This document shows positions 1-8,553 of a stretch of 64,000 nt of DNA, piece by piece. The DNA is taken from the NCBI GenBank assembly GCA_022823365.1, contig JAJDXG010000018.1, positions 1 to 64,000 on the forward strand, read 5' to 3'. The DNA comes from Gemmatimonadota bacterium. Lineage in GTDB: Bacteria; Gemmatimonadota; Gemmatimonadetes; Longimicrobiales; Gaopeijiaceae. The notes under the pieces were generated by a model. The model ran no database searches, had not been told where the DNA came from, and saw only the letters and a program-made list of their open reading frames with translations. Both the position numbers and the translations under genes were made by a program. How positions within the stretch are numbered: the first letter of the stretch is position 1; the number at the start of each line of letters is the position of its first letter.

Positions 1-106
1 TCCGGAACACGACATCTTCATCCAGCACTGGAAGCTGAAGAACACGCTGCGCTGGCTCGCGGGGGAGGAGCAGATCACCCATCTGGGCGTTGAGTACTAC
101 GAGTAG
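1..106 (+). CDS. 3' end of an unidentified protein (partial)
   Basis: Reading from base 2, 34 codons run without interruption to a TAG stop at 104-106, giving the C-terminal end of a protein whose start lies before the window. The tail is rich in Trp, His and Lys and ends in the residues GVEYYE. I do not recognise the family, and the fragment is too short for a functional call. It lies in the same direction as tmk, with the tandem palindromes between the two genes. Confidence 0.55.
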   Translation, partial: PEHDIFIQHWKLKNTLRWLAGEEQITHLGVEYYE

Positions 107-131
107 CGGGTTGTCCGCGGCGAACCGGGGT

Positions 132-172
132 GCCCACTACCCGTCGTGGGTCACCCACTACCGGTAGTGGGT
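132..172. repeat. Two tandem 20-bp palindromes upstream of tmk
   Basis: Bases 153-172 (ACCCACTACCGGTAGTGGGT) are a perfect 20-bp palindrome. Bases 132-151 are a second copy with three mismatches. The two copies start 21 bp apart, about two helical turns, so bound dimers would sit on the same DNA face. They lie between the stop at 106 and the tmk start at 186. An operator for a dimeric regulator fits best. A terminator of the preceding gene is possible, but no T-run follows. Confidence 0.6.
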
Positions 173-185
173 CGGAGAAGGCTCG

Positions 186-833
186 ATGGTGAAGGGGTGC
201 TTCGTGGTGCTGGAGGGAGGAGAGGGTGCGGGCAAGTCCACTCAGGCGGCGCTCCTTGCCCGGTGGCTCCGGGATCGGGGCACACCGTGCACTCTGGCGC
301 GCGAACCGGGGTCCACGGGGGTGGGTGAAGCCATACGCGAGGTGGTGCTGGGGAGAACGGATCTGGAGATGCCCGCGGAATCGGAGCTGCTGCTGATCCT
401 GGCGGCGCGCGCCGCGTTCGTGCGCGAGGTGGTGCGTCCGGCGCTGGCGCGAGGCGACGTGGTCGTTGCGGATCGCTTCGACCTCTCCACGCTGGCCTAC
501 CAGGGATACGGCCGCGGCCTGGAACTCGCGCGCGTGCGTGCCGCGATGGAGGTTGCGACCGGAGATCTGCGGCCCGATCTCTACCTGGTGCTCGACGTGC
601 CGGTGGAGGAGGGCGTGGCCCGGCGCCGGGCCGCGGGGGGGAGCGAGGATCGCATCGAGCGCGCCGGCGCCGACTTTCTGCGCGCGGTGAGAGATGGGTA
701 TCTTGAGCTGGCCGAGGCCGGGGAGCGCGTGGAGCTGGTCAGCGGTCTGGGTTCGTCCCTTCGGGTCCAGGAGCGCGTTCTGGGTTGTCTGAGGCGCCGC
801 CTGCCCGACGTGTTCGGTCCCCGGGGGAATTGA
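186..833 (+). CDS. tmk: Thymidylate kinase
   Basis: Phosphorylates dTMP to dTDP with ATP in the cytoplasm, an essential step of dTTP synthesis. The protein is 215 residues, normal for the family. A P-loop GGEGAGKST lies at residues 11-19. The DRF motif at 96-98 corresponds to the family DR(Y/F) element that binds dTMP, and the YQGYGRGL segment follows. An Arg-rich LID segment containing RRAAGGSEDR lies near residue 150. The ATG at 186 puts the P-loop at the usual distance from the N-terminus. The next gene starts 13 bp downstream, so the two are probably cotranscribed. The palindromes at 132-172 lie just upstream and may control it. Confidence 0.95.
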   Translation: MVKGCFVVLEGGEGAGKSTQAALLARWLRDRGTPCTLAREPGSTGVGEAIREVVLGRTDLEMPAESELLLILAARAAFVREVVRPALARGDVVVADRFDLSTLAYQGYGRGLELARVRAAMEVATGDLRPDLYLVLDVPVEEGVARRRAAGGSEDRIERAGADFLRAVRDGYLELAEAGERVELVSGLGSSLRVQERVLGCLRRRLPDVFGPRGN

Positions 834-846
834 ATCGGAGAGACAT

Positions 847-2466
847 ATGAGGACCTTCCCACCGACTCCGTCGATGGTCGCGCTGTCCCTTGCCGCACTC
901 CTCGCCGCCGGCTGTGCCGAGCCGGATCCGGAGGGCTCCGGATTCGCTTCGCGGCGCGTCGGTGACGAGAGCATGCGCGCCATCCTGTTCGAGAGCATCC
1001 TCGCCCGCACCGAGGCCCGCGAGGCCTTCTCGCCCGTGAAGAACGAGTCGCTGGGGCTGGATCCGCTCGAGGCGATGCGCGCCCTGCGCGACCGCGTCGT
1101 CGCGGCCGACACCGAGGAGGACCTCTACTACGCGCTGGCAGCTCTGAGCGCCGCCCGCCGCGACCGCCACCTGGATGTCATCCTGGTCCCCGGCGGCCTG
1201 GAGCTGGCCGACAGCGCCGGCGTGGAGGTAAGCAGCGGGGACGCCCCCGTGCCTCGCCGGGCGGGTGTCAGGGTGTTCCCCGACTACGGGAGCGGGGAGC
1301 TGGTCTACTTCGTGGGGGAGGTCGCGGAAGGAGTCGACGGGCCACCCGTCGGCAGCCGGGTGCTCGAGGTGAACGGCATGCCGGTCGAGGCGTGGCACGA
1401 GGCGGCCGCGGTCTACGTGCCCCACTCCACCGAGGCCGGCCTGCGCTGGAAGCTGGCCGAGGCGATGACCGTCTCCAGCGCCATCTTCCCGCCCGCGCTG
1501 CGCCCGGAGGAGCTCACGCTGGTGGTGGCCGGCGGGGGCGGGGCCGAGGCGGAGTACCGGTTCCCCTGGCACGAACCCGGCGACCTGGTGTGGTCCGGCC
1601 TCTCCGAGCCCCGCTATCCCGGCACCCGCAACGTGCTGAGCACCCCCACCTACGACTTCCTGGTGCCCGTGGCCCCGGCCGGACACGTGGTCCTGGTGTG
1701 GTACGGGTTCCGGGAGACGATGGTCCCGGATGTCGACCGCCTGGTCGACTACGCGGCCGCCAACGACCTCCTGGACCACACCCTGGTGATGGACGTCACC
1801 CGCAGCCGGGGCGGGTCGCTGGGGCCCTACGCCATGCAGCGCCTGCAGCCGCGCCCTTTCAGGACCACCTTCGGCAACCTGCGCCTGAGCGACGTCATCC
1901 AGCCCTTCATCGACGAGAAGCGGGCCGAAGCCGCCGACCGCGGCGCGATGGACTCGGGGGTTCCGGAGGTCATCGACGACGGCACCTGGCTGCTCGACTG
2001 GCTGGAGAGCGACGTGGCGCCCGCTCTGGCGCGCGGCGACGCGTATTCCAACTCGGTGCCGTTCAAGAGCGCGCACGCTCCGCGCGACTCGGACGGGATC
2101 CTCGAACCCGCGCCGGTGCACTTCCGCGGGCCCATCGCGATCATCTCCGGGCCGAGCGGCGGATCGCACCTGGACCAGTTCGTTTCCATCATCTCAGACA
2201 ACGGGCTGGGACCGGTGGTGGGGATGCCGCCCGGGGGCTACTCCAACACCTGGGAGTGGGAGGAGACGCTGACGCTCGAGCCCGGCGGACAGCCCCTGGT
2301 CGGCTTCATGTGGAACATCGGCCACACGCTCCGGCCCAACGGCGAGATCCTCGAGGGCAACCCGGTGGAGGTCGACGAGTGGATTCCGCTGACGGCGGAC
2401 AACGTGGCCGACTACTACGGGATCCTGCTGGATCGGGCGCTGGCGCTTGCCCGATCCTGGAACTGA
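847..2466 (+). CDS. S41-peptidase-like lipoprotein
   Basis: A 539-residue exported protein. The N-terminus carries a hydrophobic stretch ending in a lipobox LAAGC with the lipidated Cys at 23. The C-terminal half looks like the tail-specific protease (S41) fold: a strand HVVLVWYGF, then LVMDVTRSRGG in place of the DLRGNxGG element, then IAIISGPSGGSHLDQF near residues 430-445, where Ser440 could be the nucleophile. The usual catalytic Lys segment (FGKG in CtpA proteins) is replaced by MPPGGYSN at about 460-467, so activity is uncertain. A GGAGAG ribosome site lies just before the ATG. A canonical S41 paralogue lies at 5074. The fold call is inference from motifs. Confidence 0.6.
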   Translation: MRTFPPTPSMVALSLAALLAAGCAEPDPEGSGFASRRVGDESMRAILFESILARTEAREAFSPVKNESLGLDPLEAMRALRDRVVAADTEEDLYYALAALSAARRDRHLDVILVPGGLELADSAGVEVSSGDAPVPRRAGVRVFPDYGSGELVYFVGEVAEGVDGPPVGSRVLEVNGMPVEAWHEAAAVYVPHSTEAGLRWKLAEAMTVSSAIFPPALRPEELTLVVAGGGGAEAEYRFPWHEPGDLVWSGLSEPRYPGTRNVLSTPTYDFLVPVAPAGHVVLVWYGFRETMVPDVDRLVDYAAANDLLDHTLVMDVTRSRGGSLGPYAMQRLQPRPFRTTFGNLRLSDVIQPFIDEKRAEAADRGAMDSGVPEVIDDGTWLLDWLESDVAPALARGDAYSNSVPFKSAHAPRDSDGILEPAPVHFRGPIAIISGPSGGSHLDQFVSIISDNGLGPVVGMPPGGYSNTWEWEETLTLEPGGQPLVGFMWNIGHTLRPNGEILEGNPVEVDEWIPLTADNVADYYGILLDRALALARSWN

Positions 2467-2500
2467 CGGGTCCGGGCCCGGGACGCCGGGTTCCCAGGGC

Positions 2501-3739
2501 ATGAGTCGGCCGCCGGAAGCGGGACGCCGCCGGTTCGGACCCGGCGCGCGCATCTTCGCCGGCATGGCGGTGGGGATCGTCGTCGGCGCCATCCTGGGAG
2601 AGCGGGCGGCGGTGCTCCAACCGGTCGGGGACCTCTTCATCCGGCTGCTGGTGCTGGCGGCGGTGCCGCTGGTCTGCTTCAACCTGCTGGCCGGGCTGGC
2701 GGCCCATTCGGGCGTGCGCGCGTTCGGGCGGCTGGCCGCGAGGATCCTGGCGTGGTTCGTCGCCACGGACCTGGTGGCGCTGTGCGCGGGGATGGGGGCG
2801 ATGGCGCTCCTGCAGCCCGGCGCCGGGATGGAGCTGACCGCTCCGGTGGACGAGGCGGTGGGCGCGGTCCCCTCGCTCGCGGACGTCCTGCTGGACATGA
2901 TCCCGGTGAACCTCTTCCAGGCCTTCGCGGAGGGGAACATCGTGCAGGTGGTGGTGGCTTCGCTCGCGATCGGGGTGGCCACCCTGATGCTCGGGAGCGG
3001 GGCGCGCGCGCGGCTGGAGGCGGCCTACCGCGACCTGGCCGACCTGTTCCGCCGCCTGGTGGACCTGGTGCTGGTGCTGGCGCCGCTGGGGATCGGCGCG
3101 CTGATGGCGGTGACCGCCGGCCGCTACGGCGCGGAGCTGCTCGGCGGGCTGGCGCGCTTCCTGACGGGCGTGTGGGGCGCGCAGGCGCTGCTCTTCTGCG
3201 GGTACATGCTCGTGCTCCGCTTCCTGACCGCACAGCGTCCCCGGCGTTTCCTGAGCGAGACCGGTCCGCTCTGGGCGACCACGGCGGCGACTTCCTCCAG
3301 CCTGGCCTCCCTCTCGGTCGGTCTGGAGAAAGCGCAGAAGCTGGGCATGCCGCGCCGAATCTACAGCTTCACCCTGCCGCTGGGGGCGCAACTCAACAAG
3401 GACGGCACCGCGGTCATGCTCGGCGCGGTGCTGGTCTTCACCGCCCAGGCGGCGGGGGTGGAGTTCGGGCCGGAGGCGCTGCTCGCCATCCTCCCGATCG
3501 GGCTCCTGCTCGCTCAGGGTTCGGGCGGGATCCCGGGCGGCGGCTTCGTGGTGGCCCTGGTCTACGTGCAGGCGTTCAGCCTGCCGATCGAGATCGCGGC
3601 CATGGTGGGCGGCATATACCGGCTGGTCGACATGGGGAACACGACGTTGAACATCATGGGGGACATGGTGGGGACGGCGCTGGTGGCGGGGCGGGACGCG
3701 GGCGGGGCCGAGCCCGCGGTCTCGGGGGCGGGCTCGTGA
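2501..3739 (+). CDS. Na+/H+:dicarboxylate or amino-acid symporter (DAACS, GltP-like)
   Basis: A 412-residue inner-membrane secondary transporter of the glutamate/aspartate/dicarboxylate family, coupling uptake to Na+ or H+. Family signatures are visible: the serine-rich TTAATSSSLASL loop of hairpin 1, NKDGTAV (the NMDGT motif with Lys for Met), the GSGGIPGGG hairpin-2 tip, and DMGNTTLNIMGDMVGT, equivalent to the C-terminal substrate-binding helix. The coupling ion and substrate cannot be told from this. An in-frame TTG at 2447 would overlap the preceding gene, so the ATG at 2501 is preferred. The stop overlaps the next start by 4 bp. Confidence 0.88.
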   Translation: MSRPPEAGRRRFGPGARIFAGMAVGIVVGAILGERAAVLQPVGDLFIRLLVLAAVPLVCFNLLAGLAAHSGVRAFGRLAARILAWFVATDLVALCAGMGAMALLQPGAGMELTAPVDEAVGAVPSLADVLLDMIPVNLFQAFAEGNIVQVVVASLAIGVATLMLGSGARARLEAAYRDLADLFRRLVDLVLVLAPLGIGALMAVTAGRYGAELLGGLARFLTGVWGAQALLFCGYMLVLRFLTAQRPRRFLSETGPLWATTAATSSSLASLSVGLEKAQKLGMPRRIYSFTLPLGAQLNKDGTAVMLGAVLVFTAQAAGVEFGPEALLAILPIGLLLAQGSGGIPGGGFVVALVYVQAFSLPIEIAAMVGGIYRLVDMGNTTLNIMGDMVGTALVAGRDAGGAEPAVSGAGS

Positions 3740-4914
3740 ACCCCGCGGTGCGCGCACTCTTTCCGGGTGCCGGCCGACGGCCGTACTTCGACATCGCCGC
3801 GCGCTGCCTGCTCGCGGAACCGGTGCGGAACGCCGCCGCCGCCCACCTGGAGACGCGCATGCGCGACGGGGGCGACAAGGACGAGCTGCGGGCGGTGGTC
3901 GAGGAGGCCCGCTCCGATTTCGCCGCCCTGGTCGGGGCCGAGCCCAAGGAGATCGCGATCACCAAGAACGTCTCCGACGGGCTCAACCTCTTCGCCGCCA
4001 GCCTGCCGTGGCGAGCGGGGGACAACGTCGTCTTCTGCCCCGAACTCGAGCATCCCAACAACATCTACCTGTGGTACAATCTGCGACGCACGCGAGGGGT
4101 GGAGGTGCGCCCGGTGGCGCCGGTGGACGGGGAGGTGCCGGTGGAGGCGATGGTGGCGGCCATGGACGGGCGCACGCGCCTGGTGACGGTCCCGAGCATC
4201 TCCTTCGCCCCCGGCTTCGTCACCGACCTGGAGGCGGTTGCGGCGGCGGCGCGGAGCGTGGGGGCGCTCACGCTCGTCGACGCGGCCCAGTCGGTCGGGA
4301 CGGCGGTCACGGACGTGCGCCGCCCGGGGATCGACGCGCTCGCGGTGGCGACCCAGAAGTGCCTGCTGTCGCTCTACGGGTTCGGGTTTCTGTACGTGCG
4401 CCGGGAGGTGGCCGACGACCTGGTCCCGGGTCACGTGGCCCGTTACGGCATCGAGCTGGACGGCGCCCACGAGACCGCCTTCTCCGCCGACGAGCTTCGC
4501 TATCGCCCGGGCGCCATGCGCTTCGATGTCGGCAACTACAACTACCTGGGCGCGGTGGCGGCGCGCGCGGCGCTCGGACTGATCCGCCGTTGGACGGTCG
4601 AGGCCGTCGAGGCGCATGTCTGCCGCGTGGCGGGGCAGCTGGCCGCGGGCTTCGCCGAGCTCGGACTGCCAGTGGTGGGAGGGGCGTCGTCGCCTCGCCG
4701 CGCGCACATCGTGACGGTCGGCGCGAGCGGCGGCGGGCGCCACTACACGGCGGACGATCCGGCGATGAACGCCCTCCACGCGCGCCTGAACGCCGATGGC
4801 GTCCGCCTCGCCATCCGCAGCGGAGTGTTGCGCTTCTCGGTGGGTGTCTACAACGATGACTCGGACGTGGAGCGTGTCCTGGCCAGCGCCCGCGGGTGGA
4901 TCGAGGACCGGTGA
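3736..4914 (+). CDS. Class-V aminotransferase / cysteine-desulfurase-like PLP enzyme
   Basis: A 392-residue PLP enzyme of the aminotransferase class V fold. The segment LTLVDAAQSVG holds the Asp that contacts the PLP pyridine nitrogen and the Gln next to it. The Schiff-base Lys is Lys208 in ATQKCLLSLYG. No conserved IscS/SufS cysteine loop is apparent, so this may be an isopenicillin-N-epimerase or kynureninase-like relative rather than a sulfur donor. The GTG start at 3736 overlaps the stop of the symporter gene (GTGA), so translation is probably coupled. The substrate is unknown; the transporter partner suggests an amino acid. Confidence 0.8.
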   Translation: MNPAVRALFPGAGRRPYFDIAARCLLAEPVRNAAAAHLETRMRDGGDKDELRAVVEEARSDFAALVGAEPKEIAITKNVSDGLNLFAASLPWRAGDNVVFCPELEHPNNIYLWYNLRRTRGVEVRPVAPVDGEVPVEAMVAAMDGRTRLVTVPSISFAPGFVTDLEAVAAAARSVGALTLVDAAQSVGTAVTDVRRPGIDALAVATQKCLLSLYGFGFLYVRREVADDLVPGHVARYGIELDGAHETAFSADELRYRPGAMRFDVGNYNYLGAVAARAALGLIRRWTVEAVEAHVCRVAGQLAAGFAELGLPVVGGASSPRRAHIVTVGASGGGRHYTADDPAMNALHARLNADGVRLAIRSGVLRFSVGVYNDDSDVERVLASARGWIEDR

Positions 4915-5006
4915 CGCGCCACGTGCGCCGGTCCGGAAACCTTCCGCGCGGGCGGGGTTAGCAACCGGACAGCTCCCGGTTCCGTCCAATGGAGGAGACC
5001 CGACGC

Positions 5007-5047
5007 CGGGAACTGCGGTTCCCGCGCGTGAACCAGCCACGCGGGAA
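5007..5047 (+). promoter_or_regulatory. Two overlapping hairpins in the leader of the S41 protease gene
   Basis: In the 159-bp gap after the aminotransferase, CGGGAAC (5007-5013) pairs perfectly with GTTCCCG (5018-5024) over a TGCG loop. The right arm can instead join a second stem, TTCCCGCGCGTG (5019-5030) with CACGCGGGAA (5038-5047), which has two bulges. The two stems share bases 5019-5024 and so exclude each other, an arrangement like an attenuator. The function is inferred from pairing only. Confidence 0.3.
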
Positions 5048-5073
5048 GCCCCGAACCCGCCTTCAGCGGAGTC

Positions 5074-6765
5074 GTGAAACCCATGCGATTCTCCCGCTCA
5101 CTGCTTGCTCCGGGCCTTGTTCTGGCAGCGGCCCTGCTGTGTGGCGGCTGGTTCCTCCAGCAGGGCATCGCGCAGGATCGCAACGTCTACTTCCAGGCGC
5201 GTCTCCTGGAAGAGGTGCTCGACCGGGTGGCCGAGGACTTCGTGGACCCGGTCGAGTTGAATGCGCTCTACGGCACCGCCATCGACGCCGTCATAGAGGA
5301 ACTCGACGATCCCAACTCGGAGTTCCTGAGTGCCTACGAATGGGACAACCTCCGCATCGATACCGAAGGCGAGTACGCCGGGGTGGGGCTGGAGATCGTG
5401 CGCCAGGGAGACTGGATCACGGTGATGAGCGCCCTGCCGGGCACCCCGGGGGAGCGGGCGGGCATCCGCGCGGGCGATCGCATCGTGGAGGTCGAGGGCG
5501 AATCCGCGCAGGGCTGGAACCCGGACCGGGCGGCGATGTCGCTGCGCGGCAGGCCGGGCACCGAGGTGGACGTCAGGATCGGGCGTCCGGGGATCGAGGA
5601 GCCCATTCCGTTCACGCTGGAGCGAGCCACGGTTCAGATCCTCTCGGTGCCGTTCACCCATCTGTTCCAGGACGGCGTGGGGTACGTTCCCCTGCGGGTG
5701 TTCAGCGAAAACGCCCGCGACGAACTCGAGGCGGCCACCCGAGGCCTGATGGCGGACGGTGCCACCCGGATGATTCTGGATCTGCGCGGAAACCCGGGCG
5801 GGTTGCTGGATCAGGGCGTCGCGCTTGCCGACCTCTTTCTCGACGAGGACCTGACAGTCGCGGAGACGCGTGGCCGCACGAGGAGCCAGAACTCTGTGCT
5901 GCGCACCGAGCAGGGCGAATCCTTCCCGGGGCTTCCCCTGGTGATTCTGATCGACGGACGCAGCGCGAGCGCGTCGGAAATCGTCGCCGGCGCGCTTCAG
6001 GATCACGACCGGGCCCTCGTCCTGGGGGCGACCTCGTTCGGAAAGGGGTTGGTGCAGACGCTCTACCGGCTGAGCGGGGGCAACGTTCTCAAGCTGACGA
6101 CAGCGCGCTGGTACACCCCGTCGGGGCGCTCGATTCAGAAGGCCCGGGCAGACGACGAATCGGCCTTCGATGACGTCGTGCTGACCCTGTCGGGGCAGTG
6201 GGTTCAGCGATCAGACGGCGAGGACCGGCAGCCGTATCGGTCCCTCGGCGGGCGACGCGTCCTCGGCGGCGGCGGCATCACTCCGGATCTCCATGTCCTT
6301 CCCGACACCCTGACCGACGACGAAGAGGCGGCGGTGCTTCGCCTGGACCGGCACGCGCGCGGTTTCAGCAGTGCGGTGTTCGAGTTCGCCGTCCTCTACA
6401 TTCAGGAGCGGCCGGACGCCCCTCCGGGCTCCGCGGTCACGGACGCCGACCTCGCGCGCTTCCGGCAGCACCTTGCCGATCGCGGGATCGACGCCGAGGC
6501 TGCGGCGCTTGAGCGTGCGGAACGCTATCTCCGGTTCCAGCTCGAGCGCGAGATCGCCCGCAGGCGCGCGGGCCGGGAGGGCGAGTTTCTCCGCCTGATG
6601 ACCGCCGATCCGCCGCTGGCGCGCGCCGTCGAGTTGTTGGCGCGCGCGCGGTCGCAGCAGGACCTGTTCGACCTGGTGGCCGCCGAGGAGTCGCTCGCGA
6701 ACAGCGCCGTTCAGGCGCCAGGCGGCATCGCCGGAGACGGTTCGCCGGGCGCGGGATCCCGCTGA
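5074..6765 (+). CDS. ctpA: C-terminal processing peptidase (S41, CtpA/Prc-like)
   Basis: A serine protease that acts in the periplasm on the C-termini of envelope proteins. The 563-residue protein has an N-terminal hydrophobic signal or anchor (LLAPGLVLAAALLCGGWFL) and a PDZ domain at about residues 80-165 with GVGLEIV and GTPGERAGIRAGD. The S41 core includes DLRGNPGG near 236, SASASEIVAGAL with Ser299 as nucleophile, and FGKGLVQ with Lys324 as general base, 25 residues later as in E. coli Prc. A C-terminal helical extension of about 150 residues is longer than in minimal CtpA proteins. The GTG at 5074 follows a GGAG sequence; an ATG at 5083 is the alternative. Confidence 0.92.
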   Translation: MKPMRFSRSLLAPGLVLAAALLCGGWFLQQGIAQDRNVYFQARLLEEVLDRVAEDFVDPVELNALYGTAIDAVIEELDDPNSEFLSAYEWDNLRIDTEGEYAGVGLEIVRQGDWITVMSALPGTPGERAGIRAGDRIVEVEGESAQGWNPDRAAMSLRGRPGTEVDVRIGRPGIEEPIPFTLERATVQILSVPFTHLFQDGVGYVPLRVFSENARDELEAATRGLMADGATRMILDLRGNPGGLLDQGVALADLFLDEDLTVAETRGRTRSQNSVLRTEQGESFPGLPLVILIDGRSASASEIVAGALQDHDRALVLGATSFGKGLVQTLYRLSGGNVLKLTTARWYTPSGRSIQKARADDESAFDDVVLTLSGQWVQRSDGEDRQPYRSLGGRRVLGGGGITPDLHVLPDTLTDDEEAAVLRLDRHARGFSSAVFEFAVLYIQERPDAPPGSAVTDADLARFRQHLADRGIDAEAAALERAERYLRFQLEREIARRRAGREGEFLRLMTADPPLARAVELLARARSQQDLFDLVAAEESLANSAVQAPGGIAGDGSPGAGSR

Positions 6766-6823
6766 GGACGCGTCCGTCGGCCCCCGGGCGTCGGCCGGCC
6801 CATCCTGCCATTCCATCGCCCGG

Positions 6824-6841
6824 AGAAACGGTGTTTCTTTC
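6824..6841 (+). terminator. Possible weak terminator after the S41 protease gene
   Basis: AGAAAC (6824-6829) and GTTTCT (6833-6838) form a 6-bp stem over a three-base loop and are followed by a T-rich TTCTC. A second stem, TGCGAGT (6845-6851) with ACTCGCA (6862-6868), follows before the next start. The first stem is weak and AU-rich. Confidence 0.3.
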
Positions 6842-6874
6842 TCGTGCGAGTCGCGGACGGCACTCGCAGCTTTC

Positions 6875-7906
6875 GTGAGCCGGGACATGAGCGCACCGGC
6901 GCGCCGGGCTGGCTGCGGGCCGAACGTCCGGGTCACGCGCTCTGGTACCGTCGAGTCGGTACATCGGGTGCATGTGGTGGTAGCCGATGCCCGCGGGCGG
7001 GTGATCGGCGGTTGTGGCGACGCGGGGCGCGTGGCGTTCTATCGGTCGGCCGCGAAGCCCTTCCAGGCGCTTCCGCTGGTGGAGGACGGCGTCCTTGAAA
7101 GGTTCGGGTTCACGGAAGAGGAGCTGGCGCTGTGTTGCGCGTCCCACAACGCCGAACCCGAACACCTGACCCTGGCCCGAAGCATGCTGGCCAGGGTGGG
7201 ACTGGACGAGCGCGCGCTGGCGTGCGGGCCGCACCCGTCTCTGCGGCCGGAGCGGGCGCGCGAGCTGTGGGCACGGGGCGTTCGCCTCGGCGCCGTGCAC
7301 AACAACTGTTCGGGAAAGCACGCGGGAATGCTTGCGCTGGCGGTGGCCAACGGCTGGCCTCCCGAGGGATACCTCGAGCCGGGCCATCCCGTGCAGCAGC
7401 GCATGCGCGCCGAGATCGCGCGCTGGACGGGGGTGGCCGCATCCGAACTCGTGACCGGGACCGACGGATGCGGCGTGGTGACCTTCGCGCTCCCGCTGGC
7501 GAGAATGGCGGCATCCTTCGCGCGTTTCACGGCGGCGGCGGATGCGGGAGAGTCCTCGGCGCGCATCGTGGCCGCGATGACGGGGCATCCGTTCGCGGTC
7601 GCGGGCACGGGTCGCATCTGTACCGCGGTCATGGAACGGCTGGGTGGACGGGTGTTCGTCAAGACGGGTGCCGAGGGCGTGTACTGCGGAGGCGTGCGCG
7701 GGCGCGGCCTGGGCTTCGCTCTCAAGGTGGAAGACGGGGCCCGGCGCGCGAGCGACTTTGCCCTTGTCGGGGTGCTGTCGGATCTGGGCGTGGCGGACGC
7801 GGACGACATCGCGGCGCTGGCCCGGGGGCGCATGGAGGTGCTCAATACCCTGGGGGTGGGTGTGGGACGGATCGAGAACGCGTTCCGGGTTGAAGTGGAT
7901 CGGTGA
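6875..7906 (+). CDS. Asparaginase II family protein (rhizobial type)
   Basis: About 343 residues with the signature of the asparaginase II family (AnsA of Rhizobium), which hydrolyses L-asparagine to aspartate and ammonia and is unrelated in sequence to E. coli AnsA/AnsB. Recognisable segments are YRSAAKPFQALPLV, CCASHNAEPEHL, NNCSGKHAGMLALA, VTGTDGCG, AGTGRICTAVM and VKTGAEGVYCGG. The Ser/Lys and Cys residues in the CSGKH segment are typical of the family. No signal peptide is seen, so it is probably cytoplasmic. The start is uncertain between GTG 6875 and ATG 6887. The stop overlaps the next start (GTGA). Confidence 0.85.
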   Translation: MSRDMSAPARRAGCGPNVRVTRSGTVESVHRVHVVVADARGRVIGGCGDAGRVAFYRSAAKPFQALPLVEDGVLERFGFTEEELALCCASHNAEPEHLTLARSMLARVGLDERALACGPHPSLRPERARELWARGVRLGAVHNNCSGKHAGMLALAVANGWPPEGYLEPGHPVQQRMRAEIARWTGVAASELVTGTDGCGVVTFALPLARMAASFARFTAAADAGESSARIVAAMTGHPFAVAGTGRICTAVMERLGGRVFVKTGAEGVYCGGVRGRGLGFALKVEDGARRASDFALVGVLSDLGVADADDIAALARGRMEVLNTLGVGVGRIENAFRVEVDR

Positions 7907-8550
7907 GTGGTACGCTTGGGGACGGGATCGTGCGCGCGCCGGCGCTCACCCCGGCGGAGCGGTTGCTGGTGAGGGTGAGCGCCGCACTGGCTGCGGGACG
8001 CGAGGACGCGCTCCGCGCCGCGCTGGCTGAGGCGGCACGCGCCGCCAACGCGACCGAGGTGGAGGAGGCGCTGTTGCAGAGCTATCTGTTCGTGGGGTAT
8101 CCGGCCGCTCTGGCCGCGCTTGCCGTGTGGCGGGAGATCGGCCCGGCGCCACCCGCGGAGGCCAGCCCTGACGACTGGCCGGGTTGGGCGCGCCGGGGCG
8201 CGGCGCTCTGCCGTCGCGTCTACTCCACGCAGTACCGCGAGCTGCGCGACAGCGTCCGGAGCCTGCACCCGGACATGGAGCGATGGATGGTGGTGGAAGG
8301 CTACGGGAAGGTTCTCGCCCGCCCCGGGCTGGCCCCGCTCGCCCGCGAGTACTGCATCGCGGCGCTGCTCGCCGTGGCCGACGCGGGTCCGCAGCTCTAT
8401 TCGCACCTGCGCGGGGGGCTCAACCTGGGAGCGTCGGCGGATGCACTGGCGGAGACCCTGGCGGTGGCTGCCCGCTTCATGGACGACGCCCGAAGCGAGG
8501 CCGCGCGCGCCACACTGCGCCGGGTGCTGTCCCGCCGCGAGGAAGGGTAG
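7903..8550 (+). CDS. Carboxymuconolactone decarboxylase-like protein
   Basis: A 215-residue all-alpha protein. Two segments resemble the CMD/AhpD family: EVEEALLQSYLFVGYPAALAAL early on, and LAREYCIAALLAVAD...LYSHLRGGLNLGAS, which matches the family helix ending in HxRGALNxG. The AhpD CxxC redox pair is absent, so a peroxidase-reductase role is unlikely. The GTG start overlaps the asparaginase stop by 4 bp, and obgE begins 3 bp after its stop, so the three genes form a tight operon. The biochemical role is not known. Confidence 0.65.
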   Translation: MSGTLGDGIVRAPALTPAERLLVRVSAALAAGREDALRAALAEAARAANATEVEEALLQSYLFVGYPAALAALAVWREIGPAPPAEASPDDWPGWARRGAALCRRVYSTQYRELRDSVRSLHPDMERWMVVEGYGKVLARPGLAPLAREYCIAALLAVADAGPQLYSHLRGGLNLGASADALAETLAVAARFMDDARSEAARATLRRVLSRREEG

Positions 8551-8553
8551 CGG

